From NCBI RefSeq assembly GCF_900115295.1, contig NZ_FOVZ01000002.1, positions 620,001 through 684,000 on the forward strand: a DNA stretch of 64,000 nucleotides, in the 5' to 3' direction. The DNA is from Sphingomonas sp. OK281. GTDB taxonomy: Bacteria; Pseudomonadota; Alphaproteobacteria; Sphingomonadales; Sphingomonadaceae. Of the stretch, positions 19,002 to 27,681 are shown piece by piece (positions within the stretch are counted from its first letter, which is position 1; each line of letters opens with the position of its first letter). Under the pieces are notes generated by a model. It did not search any database. It was given only the letters and a program-made list of their open reading frames with translations, and was not told where the DNA came from. The position numbers and the translations under genes were made by a program.

Positions 19002-21305
19002 ATGACCGTATCCCACTCCCGCCATATGCTCGTCCGACTGCTTGCGGGATCGGTGTTGGCGCTCTCGACACCGATCGCGGCGCAGACGACCAACAACGCG
19101 CCTGGTGCAGCGGCTACGCCGACCGAGGCACCCAAGGCTCGTCCCTGGATGAACACCGCGCTCAGTGCCGACGCGCGCGTCGACCTGCTGCTCCAGGCGA
19201 TGACGCTCGACGAGAAGTTGCAGCTCACCTTCGGCTATTTCGCCACCAATGCCGACTGGTTGAAGACGCCGGTCAAGAACTGGGTCTATCCGAAGGATGG
19301 CCTGCCCGCGTCCGCCGGGATCGTGCCCGGCATCCCGCGCCTCGGCATCCCGAACCAGTGGCAGACCGATGCCGGCGTCGGCGTCGCCAGCCAGCGCGGG
19401 CCGACGCCGCGCCTGCGCAGCTCGCTCCCGTCGGGGATCGCGACCGCGTCAACCTGGAATCCCGAACTGGCGCAGGCCGGCGGCGCGATGATCGGCAACG
19501 AGGCGTTCCTGTCGGGCTTCAACGTCCAGCTCGCCGGCGGAATGAACCTCACGAGGGAGCCGCGTAACGGGCGCAACTTCGAATATGGCGGCGAGGATCC
19601 GTTGCTGGCGGGCGTCATCACCGGCCACGAGATCAAGGGCATCCAGTCGCAGCACGTCGTCTCGACGATGAAGCACTACGCCTTCAACGGCCAGGAGACG
19701 AACCGCAACAACATCGATCACAAGATCGGCGAACAGGCGGCACGCCAGTCCGATCTGCTCGCGTTCGAGATCGCCAACGAGGTCGGTCAGCCCGGCTCGG
19801 TGATGTGCTCGTACAACCGCGTGAACGGCCATTATGCGTGCGAGAACGACTGGCTCTTGAACAAGGTGCTCAAGCGCGACTGGGGCTTCAAGGGCTATGT
19901 GATGTCCGACTGGGGCGCGACGCATTCGACCAGCGAGGCCGCCAATGCCGGGCTCGACCAGCAATCGGGCTGGGCGTTCGATCGCTCGGCCTATTTCGCG
20001 GATGCCCTGCGTGAGGCGGTCAACAACGGCCATGTCAGCGAAGCGCGCGCGACCGACATGGCGCGGCGCGTGCTGTGGGGGATGGTGTCGGTCGGCGCGT
20101 TCGACACGGTGGTGAACGGCGACCAGGCGACCAGGATCGACTACGCCGCGCATGCCGCGGTGACGCGCGCGGATGCGGAAGAGGGCATCGTCCTCCTCAA
20201 GAACACCGCGGGTCTGCTGCCGATCGCCAAGTCGGCCAAGTCGATCCTGCTGATCGGTGCGCATGCCGATGTCGGCGTGCTGTCGGGCGGTGGATCGTCG
20301 CAGGTGTATTCGCACAATGCGCCGACCAACGGCCTGATCGTACCCGACGAATTCCCAAGCGGCTTCCCCGGTCCCAAGATCTATCATGCCTCGTCGCCGA
20401 TGAAGGCGTTGCAGGCCCGGACCGGCGCGAGCGTGACGTATCTCGATGGCAAGGACGTCAAGGCGGCTGCCGCGGCGGCGCGGAAAGCGGACATTGTCGT
20501 CGTGTTCGGCGAGCAGTGGACGGGCGAATCGTTCGACGTTCCCGACCTGAACCTGCCGGCTGGCCAGAACGCGTTGATCGATGCGGTCGCGCGCGCGAAC
20601 GCGAAGACGGTCGTGGTTCTCGAAACCGGCGGTCCGGTGGTGATGCCGTGGCTCGGCAAGGTCGGCGCGGTGCTGGAGGCGTGGTATCCGGGCACGGCGG
20701 GCGGCGAGGCGATCGCGCGCGTGCTGACCGGCGAGGTCAATCCGTCGGGCCACCTGCCCGCGACCTTCCCCGCGTCGATCGCGCAGATCCCGCGGCCCAA
20801 GCTCGAGGGCGATCCCAAGCTCGACCGTGATTCGCATTCGATGGGCAATTACGACATCGAGGGCGCCGCGGTCGGCTATAAATGGTTCGACAAGACCGGC
20901 GCCAAGCCGCTGTTCCCGTTCGGCTACGGGCTTTCCTATACGAATTTCGAGATGAGCGGTTTGACCGCCGCGCCCGAGGGCAAGGGGATCAAGGCCGGCT
21001 TCTCGGTGAAGAACACGGGCGCGGTGCAAGGCAAGGCGGTCGCCCAGGTCTATGTGTCGGGCGCAGGCTGGGAAGCACCGAAGCGACTGGGGGCGTTCCG
21101 CAAGGTCGACCTCGCACCGGGTGCGGACCAGTCGGTATCGGTCACGATCGATCCGCGCTTGCTCGCGACGTTCGACGTGACGACCGGTGGCTGGAAGATC
21201 GCAGGCGGCGACTACAAGGTGATGCTTGCCACCTCGGCAACCGACATCGTCCAGACCGTGACTGTCTGCGTCCCGGCGCAGACGCTCGATCGCAGCGGCC
21301 GGTAA
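19002..21305 (+). CDS. Glycoside hydrolase family 3 (beta-glucosidase type), exported
   Basis: The 767-residue protein has a signal peptide (LLAGSVLALSTPIAAQ). The GH3 N-terminal barrel follows, with the nucleophile aspartate in KGYVMSDWGATHS (about 303). The GH3 C-terminal domain (EEGIVLLKNTAGLLPIAKSA) comes next, and a fibronectin-III-like end with FGYGLSYTNFEMSG completes the chain. It should remove beta-linked glucosyl or xylosyl units from plant oligosaccharides in the periplasm; the linkage is not determined. ATG 19002 has an AGGTGAGG ribosome binding site; GTG 18993 is an in-frame alternative. The stop overlaps the next start (TAATG), so the GH27 gene is translationally coupled and the two probably act on the same polysaccharide. 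Confidence 0.9.
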   Translation: MTVSHSRHMLVRLLAGSVLALSTPIAAQTTNNAPGAAATPTEAPKARPWMNTALSADARVDLLLQAMTLDEKLQLTFGYFATNADWLKTPVKNWVYPKDGLPASAGIVPGIPRLGIPNQWQTDAGVGVASQRGPTPRLRSSLPSGIATASTWNPELAQAGGAMIGNEAFLSGFNVQLAGGMNLTREPRNGRNFEYGGEDPLLAGVITGHEIKGIQSQHVVSTMKHYAFNGQETNRNNIDHKIGEQAARQSDLLAFEIANEVGQPGSVMCSYNRVNGHYACENDWLLNKVLKRDWGFKGYVMSDWGATHSTSEAANAGLDQQSGWAFDRSAYFADALREAVNNGHVSEARATDMARRVLWGMVSVGAFDTVVNGDQATRIDYAAHAAVTRADAEEGIVLLKNTAGLLPIAKSAKSILLIGAHADVGVLSGGGSSQVYSHNAPTNGLIVPDEFPSGFPGPKIYHASSPMKALQARTGASVTYLDGKDVKAAAAAARKADIVVVFGEQWTGESFDVPDLNLPAGQNALIDAVARANAKTVVVLETGGPVVMPWLGKVGAVLEAWYPGTAGGEAIARVLTGEVNPSGHLPATFPASIAQIPRPKLEGDPKLDRDSHSMGNYDIEGAAVGYKWFDKTGAKPLFPFGYGLSYTNFEMSGLTAAPEGKGIKAGFSVKNTGAVQGKAVAQVYVSGAGWEAPKRLGAFRKVDLAPGADQSVSVTIDPRLLATFDVTTGGWKIAGGDYKVMLATSATDIVQTVTVCVPAQTLDRSGR

Positions 21306-22534
21306 TGATGCTGCGCCAGATCCTGGCCGCGTTGATGCTGGTCGTCGCGACCAGCGGCGCGGCGGCGCAGGACCAGCTCGTCGATCCCAACACGGTGCGT
21401 CCTTCGCGTGAAGCGGGGCGCACCGCCAACGGCCTAGCGATGACGCCGCCGATGGGGTGGAACAGTTGGAACAAACACGGGTGCAAGGTCACCGAACAGG
21501 TGATCCGCGACACCGCCGACGCGATCGTCGCGAATGGCATGAAGGCGGCGGGATACGGCTATGTCGTGATCGACGATTGCTGGCACGGGGACCGTGACAA
21601 GGACAGCTTCATCACCGCCGACGCGAGCAAGTTCCCATCGGGGATCAAGGCGCTGGCGGACTATGTACACGCGAAGGGCCTGAAGTTCGGGATCTACTCC
21701 GATGCCGGGCGAAAGACCTGCGGCGGGCGCCCCGGCAGCCAGGGGCACGAGTATCAGGACGCGCTGACCTATGCGCGCTGGGGCGTCGATTACCTCAAAT
21801 ACGACTGGTGCTCGACCGGCGTGCGCAATGCCGAAGAAGCCTATGCGCTGATGTCCGACGCGATCCGCGCAACCGGCAGGCCGATGCTGCTCTCGATCTG
21901 CGAATGGGGCAACAACCGCCCGTGGGAATGGGGCGCGAAAATCGGCAACATGTGGCGCACCACCGGCGACATCCGCGATGCGTGGGCGGGGCCGGTGACC
22001 TATTCGCTCGGCATGATGGACATCGTCGACAAGAACGAGCCGCTCTATCCATTTGCAGGACCGGGGCACTGGAACGATCCCGACATGCTCGAGGTCGGCA
22101 ATGGCGGGATGACCGACACCGAATATCGCGCGCATTTCAGCCTGTGGGCGATGATGGCGGCACCGCTGATCGCGGGCAACGACGTCGCGAAGATGGACGG
22201 CCCGACGCGCGCGATCCTGTTGAACAAGGACGTGATCGCGGTCGATCAGGATGCGCTCGGGATGCAGGGGCGGCGGGTGCGCGACGATGGCGACCACGAG
22301 GTCTGGGCGCGGCCGTTATCGGATGGAAGTCGCGCGGTGTTGTTGCTGAATCGGGGCACGGCACCGGCGGAGATTGCGGTGGCGTGGCCGGAAATCGGGT
22401 ACACGGCCGGGATGGCATCGGACTTGCGCGATCTTTGGTCGGGGACGACGCGGCGCCTGCGTGAGGGACGGTTTTCGGCGATGGTCCCACCGCACGGCGT
22501 GGTGATGGTGAAGGTGAGTCCGCGGCCTTCTTGA
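21305..22534 (+). CDS. Glycoside hydrolase family 27 alpha-galactosidase, exported
   Basis: The 409-residue protein has a signal peptide (LRQILAALMLVVATSGAAAQ) and a GH27 barrel: TPPMGWNSWNKHGC at the start, YVVIDDCWHGDRD, the nucleophile aspartate in DYLKYDWC, and WRTTGDIRDAWAGP containing the likely acid/base region. A short beta-sandwich follows (LLLNRGTAPAEIAVAWPEIG). It should release alpha-galactosyl residues from galacto-oligosaccharides or galactomannan, outside the cytoplasm. The first of two ATGs overlaps the GH3 stop codon by one base. The downstream gene is convergent, with palindromic repeats between. Confidence 0.9.
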   Translation: MMLRQILAALMLVVATSGAAAQDQLVDPNTVRPSREAGRTANGLAMTPPMGWNSWNKHGCKVTEQVIRDTADAIVANGMKAAGYGYVVIDDCWHGDRDKDSFITADASKFPSGIKALADYVHAKGLKFGIYSDAGRKTCGGRPGSQGHEYQDALTYARWGVDYLKYDWCSTGVRNAEEAYALMSDAIRATGRPMLLSICEWGNNRPWEWGAKIGNMWRTTGDIRDAWAGPVTYSLGMMDIVDKNEPLYPFAGPGHWNDPDMLEVGNGGMTDTEYRAHFSLWAMMAAPLIAGNDVAKMDGPTRAILLNKDVIAVDQDALGMQGRRVRDDGDHEVWARPLSDGSRAVLLLNRGTAPAEIAVAWPEIGYTAGMASDLRDLWSGTTRRLREGRFSAMVPPHGVVMVKVSPRPS

Positions 22535-22550
22535 GGGCAACGGGCATACC

Positions 22551-22612
22551 CCCCTAGCTCCGTTCGTCCCGAGTGGCCGTCGCGTAGCGCCGGAGCGGCG
22601 TATCGTGGGGGC
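22551..22612. repeat. Sphingomonad-type interspersed repeat fragment (CTCCGTTCGTCC class)
   Basis: A stretch beginning CTCCGTTCGTCCCGAGTGGC resembles the widely dispersed repeats that start CTCCGTTCGT in sphingomonad genomes, and contains CGCCGGAGCGGCG as a small hairpin. It lies just after the GH27 stop, and only one copy is in the window, so the call rests on recollection of the repeat class. Confidence 0.4.
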
Positions 22613-22650
22613 GATGCTAAGGAGAAACTACCGCCAACCACACCCACCTT

Positions 22651-22728
22651 GTTCTCCCGCGAAGGCGGGAGTCCAGGACCATGAACGATGGCGCTCGTGA
22701 TCCTGGACCCCCGCGTTCGCGAGGAAAC
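22651..22728. repeat. Palindromic repeat, type C, between convergent genes
   Basis: The left part GTTCTCCCGCGAAGGCGGGA and the right part CCCCGCGTTCGCGAGGAAAC form an imperfect inverted repeat with an inner GTCCAGGA/TCCTGGAC pair. A close relative of the left part recurs at 60719-60739. It lies between the convergent GH27 and DUF885 genes. Confidence 0.8.
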
Positions 22729-22788
22729 AGTTGCAGAGGGGGCGTTACTGTTACCCGAACTTCTGGAACCGCGAAGGTCAGCCTTTAC

Positions 22789-24603
22789 TCATCCCCTTGC
22801 GTTGATTGCCGCGATCCGCTCGTCGACCCGGCGTTCCAGGATGGTCAGCGGCATCGCGCCTTCCTTCAAAATGTCGTGGAACTGCTTCAGGTCGAACCTG
22901 TCGCCGAGCGCGGCCTTCGCCTTCAGCCGCGCCCGCGTCCACGCCATATGCCCGACCTTGTAGCTGCAAGCCTGACCCGCCTGCGTGCAATAGCGCTCGA
23001 CCTCGCGCTGCGTCCGCGGCCGCGCGAAGCCGGTGGTCGCGACCATGTAGTCGGTCGCCTTCTCGCGGCTCCAGCGCTTGGCATGGATGCCGGTATCGAC
23101 CACCAGACGTGTCGCGCGGAACAGGAACGACTGGAGATATCCCGCGCGCTCCAGCGGTGACGCATACGCCCCCAGTTCGTCGGCAAGCTGCTCGGCATAC
23201 AGCGCCCAGCCTTCCGAATAGGCGGAGAAGAACCCGATCTTCCTGAGCGTCGGGATGTCCTTCGATTCCTGCGCGAGGCTGATCTGGAGGTGATGCCCCG
23301 GCACGCCTTCGTGATAAGTCAGCGACGGCAGCGTGTATTTCGGCCAGTCGCCGACGTCCTTCAGGTTGACGAAATAGATCGCCGGCCGCGCGCCATCGAG
23401 CGAGGCGCGGTTGTAATAGCCGTTCGAGGCGCCGTCCTGGATCTCGACCGGGACCGCGCGGATTTCGAGCGGCTGCGTCGGGACCTCGGAGAACGCCTGG
23501 GGAAGCTTGGCGTACATAGCCTTGATGCCGTCGTTCAGCCCGGCGATCAGCTCGGTGCGCCCCTCCGCGGTGTTCGCGTAGAGCTGGTCCGGCGTCACGT
23601 TCAGCTTTGCCAGCCGCTCGCCGACCGTGCCCGTCGCGAACCCCTGCGACTTCAGGATCGTGTCGAGCTGCGCGGTGATCTCCGCGACCTGCGCGAGGCC
23701 GATGCGGTGGACCTCGTCGGGGCTCATCGTCGTGGTGGTCGCCTGGTTGAGCGCCATCGCATAGATCGCGTCGCCGTTCGGTACGCGCCAGATCCCGTCG
23801 CCGGGCTGGGTGGTCGGCTTCAGGCGTTCGATCAGTGCGATCTGGCGATCGAGCGCCGGATAGACCTTGGCGTCGACGATCTTCGCGGCGCGCGCCTGCC
23901 AGTCGCCGGTAAGGCCCTTTGCGGCGGCACGCTTCACCAGCGACTGGACGATACTCGACGTCGCCGCCGGCTGGCTCCGCAGTTTCCGCATCTGGCCTAG
24001 CGTCAGGTCGAGCGACCAGCCGGGTGCGAGCAGGCCGCGTGCCGCCTCCGCCTGCTGCATCGCGCTTTCCTGATCCAGCACCGTGCCGAACTGGTCTAGC
24101 CGGGACAGATACGCCTCGGCATCCGGCGTCGCCGCGATCGTGTGCGCGGTGTTGAGGAAATCGGGCACCTGGAAATAGGCGCCGCCCTGCTGGAATATCC
24201 GATAGGGGCGGATCGGGCTGTCCATGCCGAATGTGTCGGGTGCGGCGATCTGGGTATCGAGCGAGTAGCGCACCACTTCGAGGTTCAGCTTGGCCGCCGG
24301 CGACAGGCCCGCGCCGTCATAGCGGGCCAGGCTGGCAAGCGCCGCCTTCGTCTCCGCGACATCGCGCGCGCGCTTGTCCGGCGTGCGTGGCGACAGCTGG
24401 CTCTTCAGACCCATCAGCGGTCCCTTGTCGAGCCCCAGCGACGTCGCGAGTTCGGGCGACCGGGCGACGCTCGCCTGGAAGATCCGCTCGAAATCCGCGT
24501 TGAGCGCGGTGTCGCCGTCCGATTGCGCGAACGCCGACGACGGCAACAGCGTGGTGGCAAGCGCGGCGACGCCGCCCGATGCGAGGAACTGGCGACGATC
24601 CAT
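22789..24603 (-). CDS. DUF885-family exported metallopeptidase-like protein
   Basis: The 604-residue protein has a Tat-like N-terminus (MDRRQFLASGGVAALATTLL, cleavage near SAFAQ). It carries the zinc-site motif HEGVPGHH at about 430-437, typical of the DUF885 family, with the downstream glutamate segment SEGWALYAEQLADELG. Members are predicted exported carboxypeptidase- or oligopeptidase-like enzymes of uncertain substrate. The start at 24603 places the signal peptide at the N-terminus; longer readings run into non-conserved sequence. It is convergent with the glycosidase pair and stands alone as a transcription unit. Confidence 0.85.
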   Translation of the reverse strand: MDRRQFLASGGVAALATTLLPSSAFAQSDGDTALNADFERIFQASVARSPELATSLGLDKGPLMGLKSQLSPRTPDKRARDVAETKAALASLARYDGAGLSPAAKLNLEVVRYSLDTQIAAPDTFGMDSPIRPYRIFQQGGAYFQVPDFLNTAHTIAATPDAEAYLSRLDQFGTVLDQESAMQQAEAARGLLAPGWSLDLTLGQMRKLRSQPAATSSIVQSLVKRAAAKGLTGDWQARAAKIVDAKVYPALDRQIALIERLKPTTQPGDGIWRVPNGDAIYAMALNQATTTTMSPDEVHRIGLAQVAEITAQLDTILKSQGFATGTVGERLAKLNVTPDQLYANTAEGRTELIAGLNDGIKAMYAKLPQAFSEVPTQPLEIRAVPVEIQDGASNGYYNRASLDGARPAIYFVNLKDVGDWPKYTLPSLTYHEGVPGHHLQISLAQESKDIPTLRKIGFFSAYSEGWALYAEQLADELGAYASPLERAGYLQSFLFRATRLVVDTGIHAKRWSREKATDYMVATTGFARPRTQREVERYCTQAGQACSYKVGHMAWTRARLKAKAALGDRFDLKQFHDILKEGAMPLTILERRVDERIAAINARG

Positions 24604-25037
24604 GACGAACTCTCCCGTGAACTTTCGGCCATCTAAGCCGATTGGCGCGGTGATCGCCAGCATCGCCGTGCGGGGAAATTCGACACGGGCTGCACGAGAA
24701 CCATCGCATGCCGCGGAACCAGAGCGGCGATCGTCGGTTGGACGTGGGAACCCGACGGTGTCCTCATCCCCCCCGGAGGACCCGTCGGGTTTCGTATGCG
24801 TAGTCGAGGTTGAAGTGCGAGACGAGACATCCAAACGTGGAGCCGGCGCCCGATTGCAGGATGTCGGCGAAACCTTGCGGTCGTCCTGGCAGACGCCGAC
24901 CGACACGATGATTACCGACGACATACCGACGCTTCTGACGCAATTGTCGCGCGTTCCGAAGGTCCGTAGGAAACCCGACTAGCCGACACGATCATCGACG
25001 GGGGTCATGCTGGGTCGCGCCTACGGACGGTAGGCGA
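24604..25037. other. 434-bp intergenic region with a strong hairpin
   Basis: There is no convincing gene on either strand; short open frames here lack ribosome binding sites and recognisable composition. The only clear structure is a 16-bp-stem hairpin at 24749-24791. The promoter of the DUF885 gene presumably lies near 24604-24680. Confidence 0.5.
24749..24791. other. Long hairpin in an intergenic region, possible sRNA or terminator structure
   Basis: The left arm AACCCGACGG-T-GTCCTC pairs with GAGGAC-CCGTCGGGTT: 16 base pairs with one bulged T and a C-rich loop. On the plus strand it ends GGGTTTCG, giving only three T. It lies about 250 bp downstream of the mannose-1-phosphate guanylyltransferase gene and about 150 bp upstream of the DUF885 gene, so it is not an obvious terminator of either and could belong to a small RNA. 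Confidence 0.45.
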
Positions 25038-26114
25038 TCACTGCGCTTTTGCGTCCTTCTTCATTGCCTCGATCAGCTTCTTGACCTCCTGGCTGCGGCC
25101 GCGCGGCATGATCAGCACGTCGTTGCCGCTCGCGACCACGATCAGGTCCTCGACCCCGACCAGCGAGACGCGGATCCCGTCGCTTCGGACGAAGCAATGC
25201 TTGGTTTCGATCGCCAGCACATTGCCGTTGCCTTCGCTGCGATGCGCGTTGCCGGCGTGATCGACATCGCTGATCGCGTGCAGGGCGTCCCAGCTGCCCA
25301 CGTCGTTCCACCCCATCGCGACGGGAACCACGGCGACGCGCTCGGCCTTTTCCATGACCGCGTAGTCGATCGAATCGTCAGGCGAGGCGGCGAAGGCCAC
25401 CGCATCGGGATAGATCCGGGTACCCTCGGTGCGGGCCTTGTCCATCGCCTCGCGCGTGGCGATCAGGATACCGGGATTGAACTGCGCCAGCGCTTCCAGA
25501 TAGGCGTCCGCCTGGAACAGGAAGATGCCGCCATTCCACGCATGATCGCCGCTCGCCAGCATCGACTGCGCCTTGTCGAGCGGCGGTTTCTCGACGAACC
25601 GCGCAACCGCGTGGACACCGGGGCGAAGCTCGTCGCCGATCTGGATCCAGCCATAGCCGGTTTCGGGGGCGTCGGGAGCAATCCCGAACGTGACCAGCCA
25701 CCCTTGCGTGACGAGCGGCATCGCCGCCTCGATCGCCGCATGGAATGCCGCGATGTCGCCTATGACGTGGTCGGACGGCATCACCAGCAAGGCATCCCCC
25801 CCGCCGCCTGCTGCGATTGCAGCCAGCGCGATCGCCGGCGCCGTATTGCGACCTGCCGGTTCGAGGATCAACGCCTGCGGAACGGCGCCTGCGTCGGCGA
25901 GTTGCTGTTCGACAAGGTCGGCATGACGGGCGTTTGCCACCACGATCGGCGCGGCATATTGCTCGCCCTTGGCACGGCCTGCCGTCAATTGCAGCATCGT
26001 CTCGTTCGCCGTCAGCGGCAGCATCTGCTTGGGCATTTCGGGTCGCGACATCGGCCAGAGGCGCGTGCCCGAGCCACCTGAGAGAATTACGGGAACGATG
26101 GTACGTGCGGTCAT
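25038..26114 (-). CDS. manC: Mannose-1-phosphate guanylyltransferase (GDP-mannose synthesis)
   Basis: The 358-residue nucleotidyltransferase makes GDP-mannose from mannose-1-phosphate and GTP. Visible are the GTP-binding signature VILSGGSGTRLWPMSRPEMP at about 8-27, LILEPAGRNTAPAIALAA, MPSDHVI, and the FVEKPPLDKA and WNGGIFLF segments. It lacks the C-terminal phosphomannose isomerase domain of longer bifunctional AlgA/ManC forms. ATG 26114 is preceded by AGGAGG; longer in-frame starts reach into the divergent promoter. It diverges from the polyprenyl glycosylphosphotransferase gene, consistent with exopolysaccharide precursor supply. Confidence 0.9.
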   Translation of the reverse strand: MTARTIVPVILSGGSGTRLWPMSRPEMPKQMLPLTANETMLQLTAGRAKGEQYAAPIVVANARHADLVEQQLADAGAVPQALILEPAGRNTAPAIALAAIAAGGGGDALLVMPSDHVIGDIAAFHAAIEAAMPLVTQGWLVTFGIAPDAPETGYGWIQIGDELRPGVHAVARFVEKPPLDKAQSMLASGDHAWNGGIFLFQADAYLEALAQFNPGILIATREAMDKARTEGTRIYPDAVAFAASPDDSIDYAVMEKAERVAVVPVAMGWNDVGSWDALHAISDVDHAGNAHRSEGNGNVLAIETKHCFVRSDGIRVSLVGVEDLIVVASGNDVLIMPRGRSQEVKKLIEAMKKDAKAQ

Positions 26115-26273
26115 GGGGCCTCCTGATGGTGCCGCGCTATAGAGCGGCGACGGGCTCTGCAATCGCCGAATGATCCAATCGGACATGCGATCTTCAGGCT
26201 TTTTTGTGGAATTCGTGCGAAACACCCGATCGGTGTCGGTAGCGTTTACAATGATGTGTCGGGATAGCGGACC

Positions 26274-27662
26274 ATGATACGGCTCTTCAAGCATTACGTG
26301 CCCTATGCGGTCCTGCTTTTGGGCTTCGTCGACTTGGTGCTGCTCGTCACCTCCGCAGAGATCGGCTGGGTGGTTCGCGCGCATCAGATCGGCATGGCGG
26401 TCGCGCCGTTCCACACGCGGATGGCGCAACTGCTGACGTTTGCGGTCGCGTTGCAGGTCTCGCTGGTCGCCGTCGGTGCGTACGGCGTCGCTTCGTTCCT
26501 GTCGCTGCGTTTTGCGGCGGCCCGCCTTGCCGTCGCACTATCGCTCGGCGTGATCGTTCTCTCGCTGATCTTTTTCCTGGTCCCGCCGCTTGCACTGTGG
26601 CGATCCAACCTCCTCTATTCGACCGTGATCGCGACCGTATTGCTGGTCACCGTGCGCGCGTTGCTCGGCAAGACGCTTGGCGGCGAGACGTTCAAGCGGC
26701 GGATCGTGGTGCTCGGCGCGGGTGCACGCGCCGCGCGGATCCAGAGCCTGTCCGAACAACCCGGTGTCAATTTCGTGGTTGCGGGCTTCGTCCTGATGGG
26801 CGAGGTCGATCCAGTCGTCAAAGGCGCCACGCCGCGTGGCGACATCCCCAATCTGGCGGCGCATATCGTCGATCAGAATGCGAGCGAGGTCGTGCTCGCG
26901 CTCGACGAACGTCGCAACGCGCTGCCGATGAAGGACCTGCTCCGTGTCCGCACCACCGGCGTCCAGGTCAGCGAGATATCGAGCTTCCTCGAACGCGAGA
27001 CCGGCCGCATCGACCTGAAGAGCGTCAATCCATCCTGGCTGATCTTTTCCGACGGGTTCGCGTCCAGCCGGATGCTGTCGAGCGTCTTCAAGCGCGCGTT
27101 CGATATCTTCGCCAGCGGCCTGTTGCTGGTCGTGACGCTGCCGATCATCCTGCTCACCGCAATCGCGATCAAGCTCGAATCGAAGGGCCCCGCTTTCTAT
27201 CGCCAGCGCCGCGTCGGCCTGTACAACGAGGGGTTCGACATCCTGAAGCTGCGGTCGATGCGCCAGGATGCCGAGGTCGCGGGCAAGGCGGTCTGGGCAG
27301 CCGAGGACGATCCGCGGATCACCCGGATCGGCCGGTTCATCCGCAAGGTGCGGATCGACGAACTGCCGCAGACCTGGACCGTGCTGAAGGGCGAGATGAG
27401 CTTCGTCGGGCCGCGTCCCGAACGGCCCCAGTTCGTCCAGCAGTTGGAGGACCAGCTCCCCTTCTATGCCGAGCGCCACATGGTGAAGCCCGGCATCACA
27501 GGCTGGGCGCAGATCAATTACCCCTATGGCGCGTCGATCGAGGATGCACGGCACAAGCTCGAATATGACCTCTATTACGCGAAGAACTATTCGCCGTTCC
27601 TCGATCTGCTGATCCTGCTGCAGACGTTGCGCGTCGTGCTCTGGCCGGCCGGCGCACGATGA
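26274..27662 (+). CDS. Exopolysaccharide polyprenyl glycosylphosphotransferase (EpsB-like, PEP-CTERM/XrtA type)
   Basis: The 462-residue inner-membrane protein has four to five hydrophobic segments in the first 125 residues and a nucleotide-binding-like domain (RIVVLGAGARAARI, about 143-156). Another membrane helix near 272-290 (FDIFASGLLLVVTLPIILL) leads into the bacterial sugar-transferase domain, with RQRRVGLYNEGFDILKLRSM and MSFVGPRPERPQF, then KPGITGWAQINYPYG. It transfers a sugar phosphate to undecaprenyl phosphate to start polysaccharide repeat assembly. The architecture and the prsK-prsR-prsT genes just downstream fit the exosortase-associated subgroup. The ribosome binding site before ATG is weak. 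It diverges from the GDP-mannose gene. Confidence 0.88.
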   Translation: MIRLFKHYVPYAVLLLGFVDLVLLVTSAEIGWVVRAHQIGMAVAPFHTRMAQLLTFAVALQVSLVAVGAYGVASFLSLRFAAARLAVALSLGVIVLSLIFFLVPPLALWRSNLLYSTVIATVLLVTVRALLGKTLGGETFKRRIVVLGAGARAARIQSLSEQPGVNFVVAGFVLMGEVDPVVKGATPRGDIPNLAAHIVDQNASEVVLALDERRNALPMKDLLRVRTTGVQVSEISSFLERETGRIDLKSVNPSWLIFSDGFASSRMLSSVFKRAFDIFASGLLLVVTLPIILLTAIAIKLESKGPAFYRQRRVGLYNEGFDILKLRSMRQDAEVAGKAVWAAEDDPRITRIGRFIRKVRIDELPQTWTVLKGEMSFVGPRPERPQFVQQLEDQLPFYAERHMVKPGITGWAQINYPYGASIEDARHKLEYDLYYAKNYSPFLDLLILLQTLRVVLWPAGAR

Positions 27663-27681
27663 TGCCGATCGTGACGACCGC

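Noticed and set aside
24374..24982. Plus-strand frame extending from the DUF885 gene into the intergenic region
   Set aside because: The first part is antisense to DUF885, and the remainder has no ribosome binding site or recognisable sequence.
26115..26273. Possible sigma-54 promoter upstream of the EpsB-like gene
   Set aside because: No TGGCAC-N5-TTGC arrangement with the required spacing was found on either strand; the ACACC/GGTGT inverted repeat at 26222-26236 is too short to interpret.
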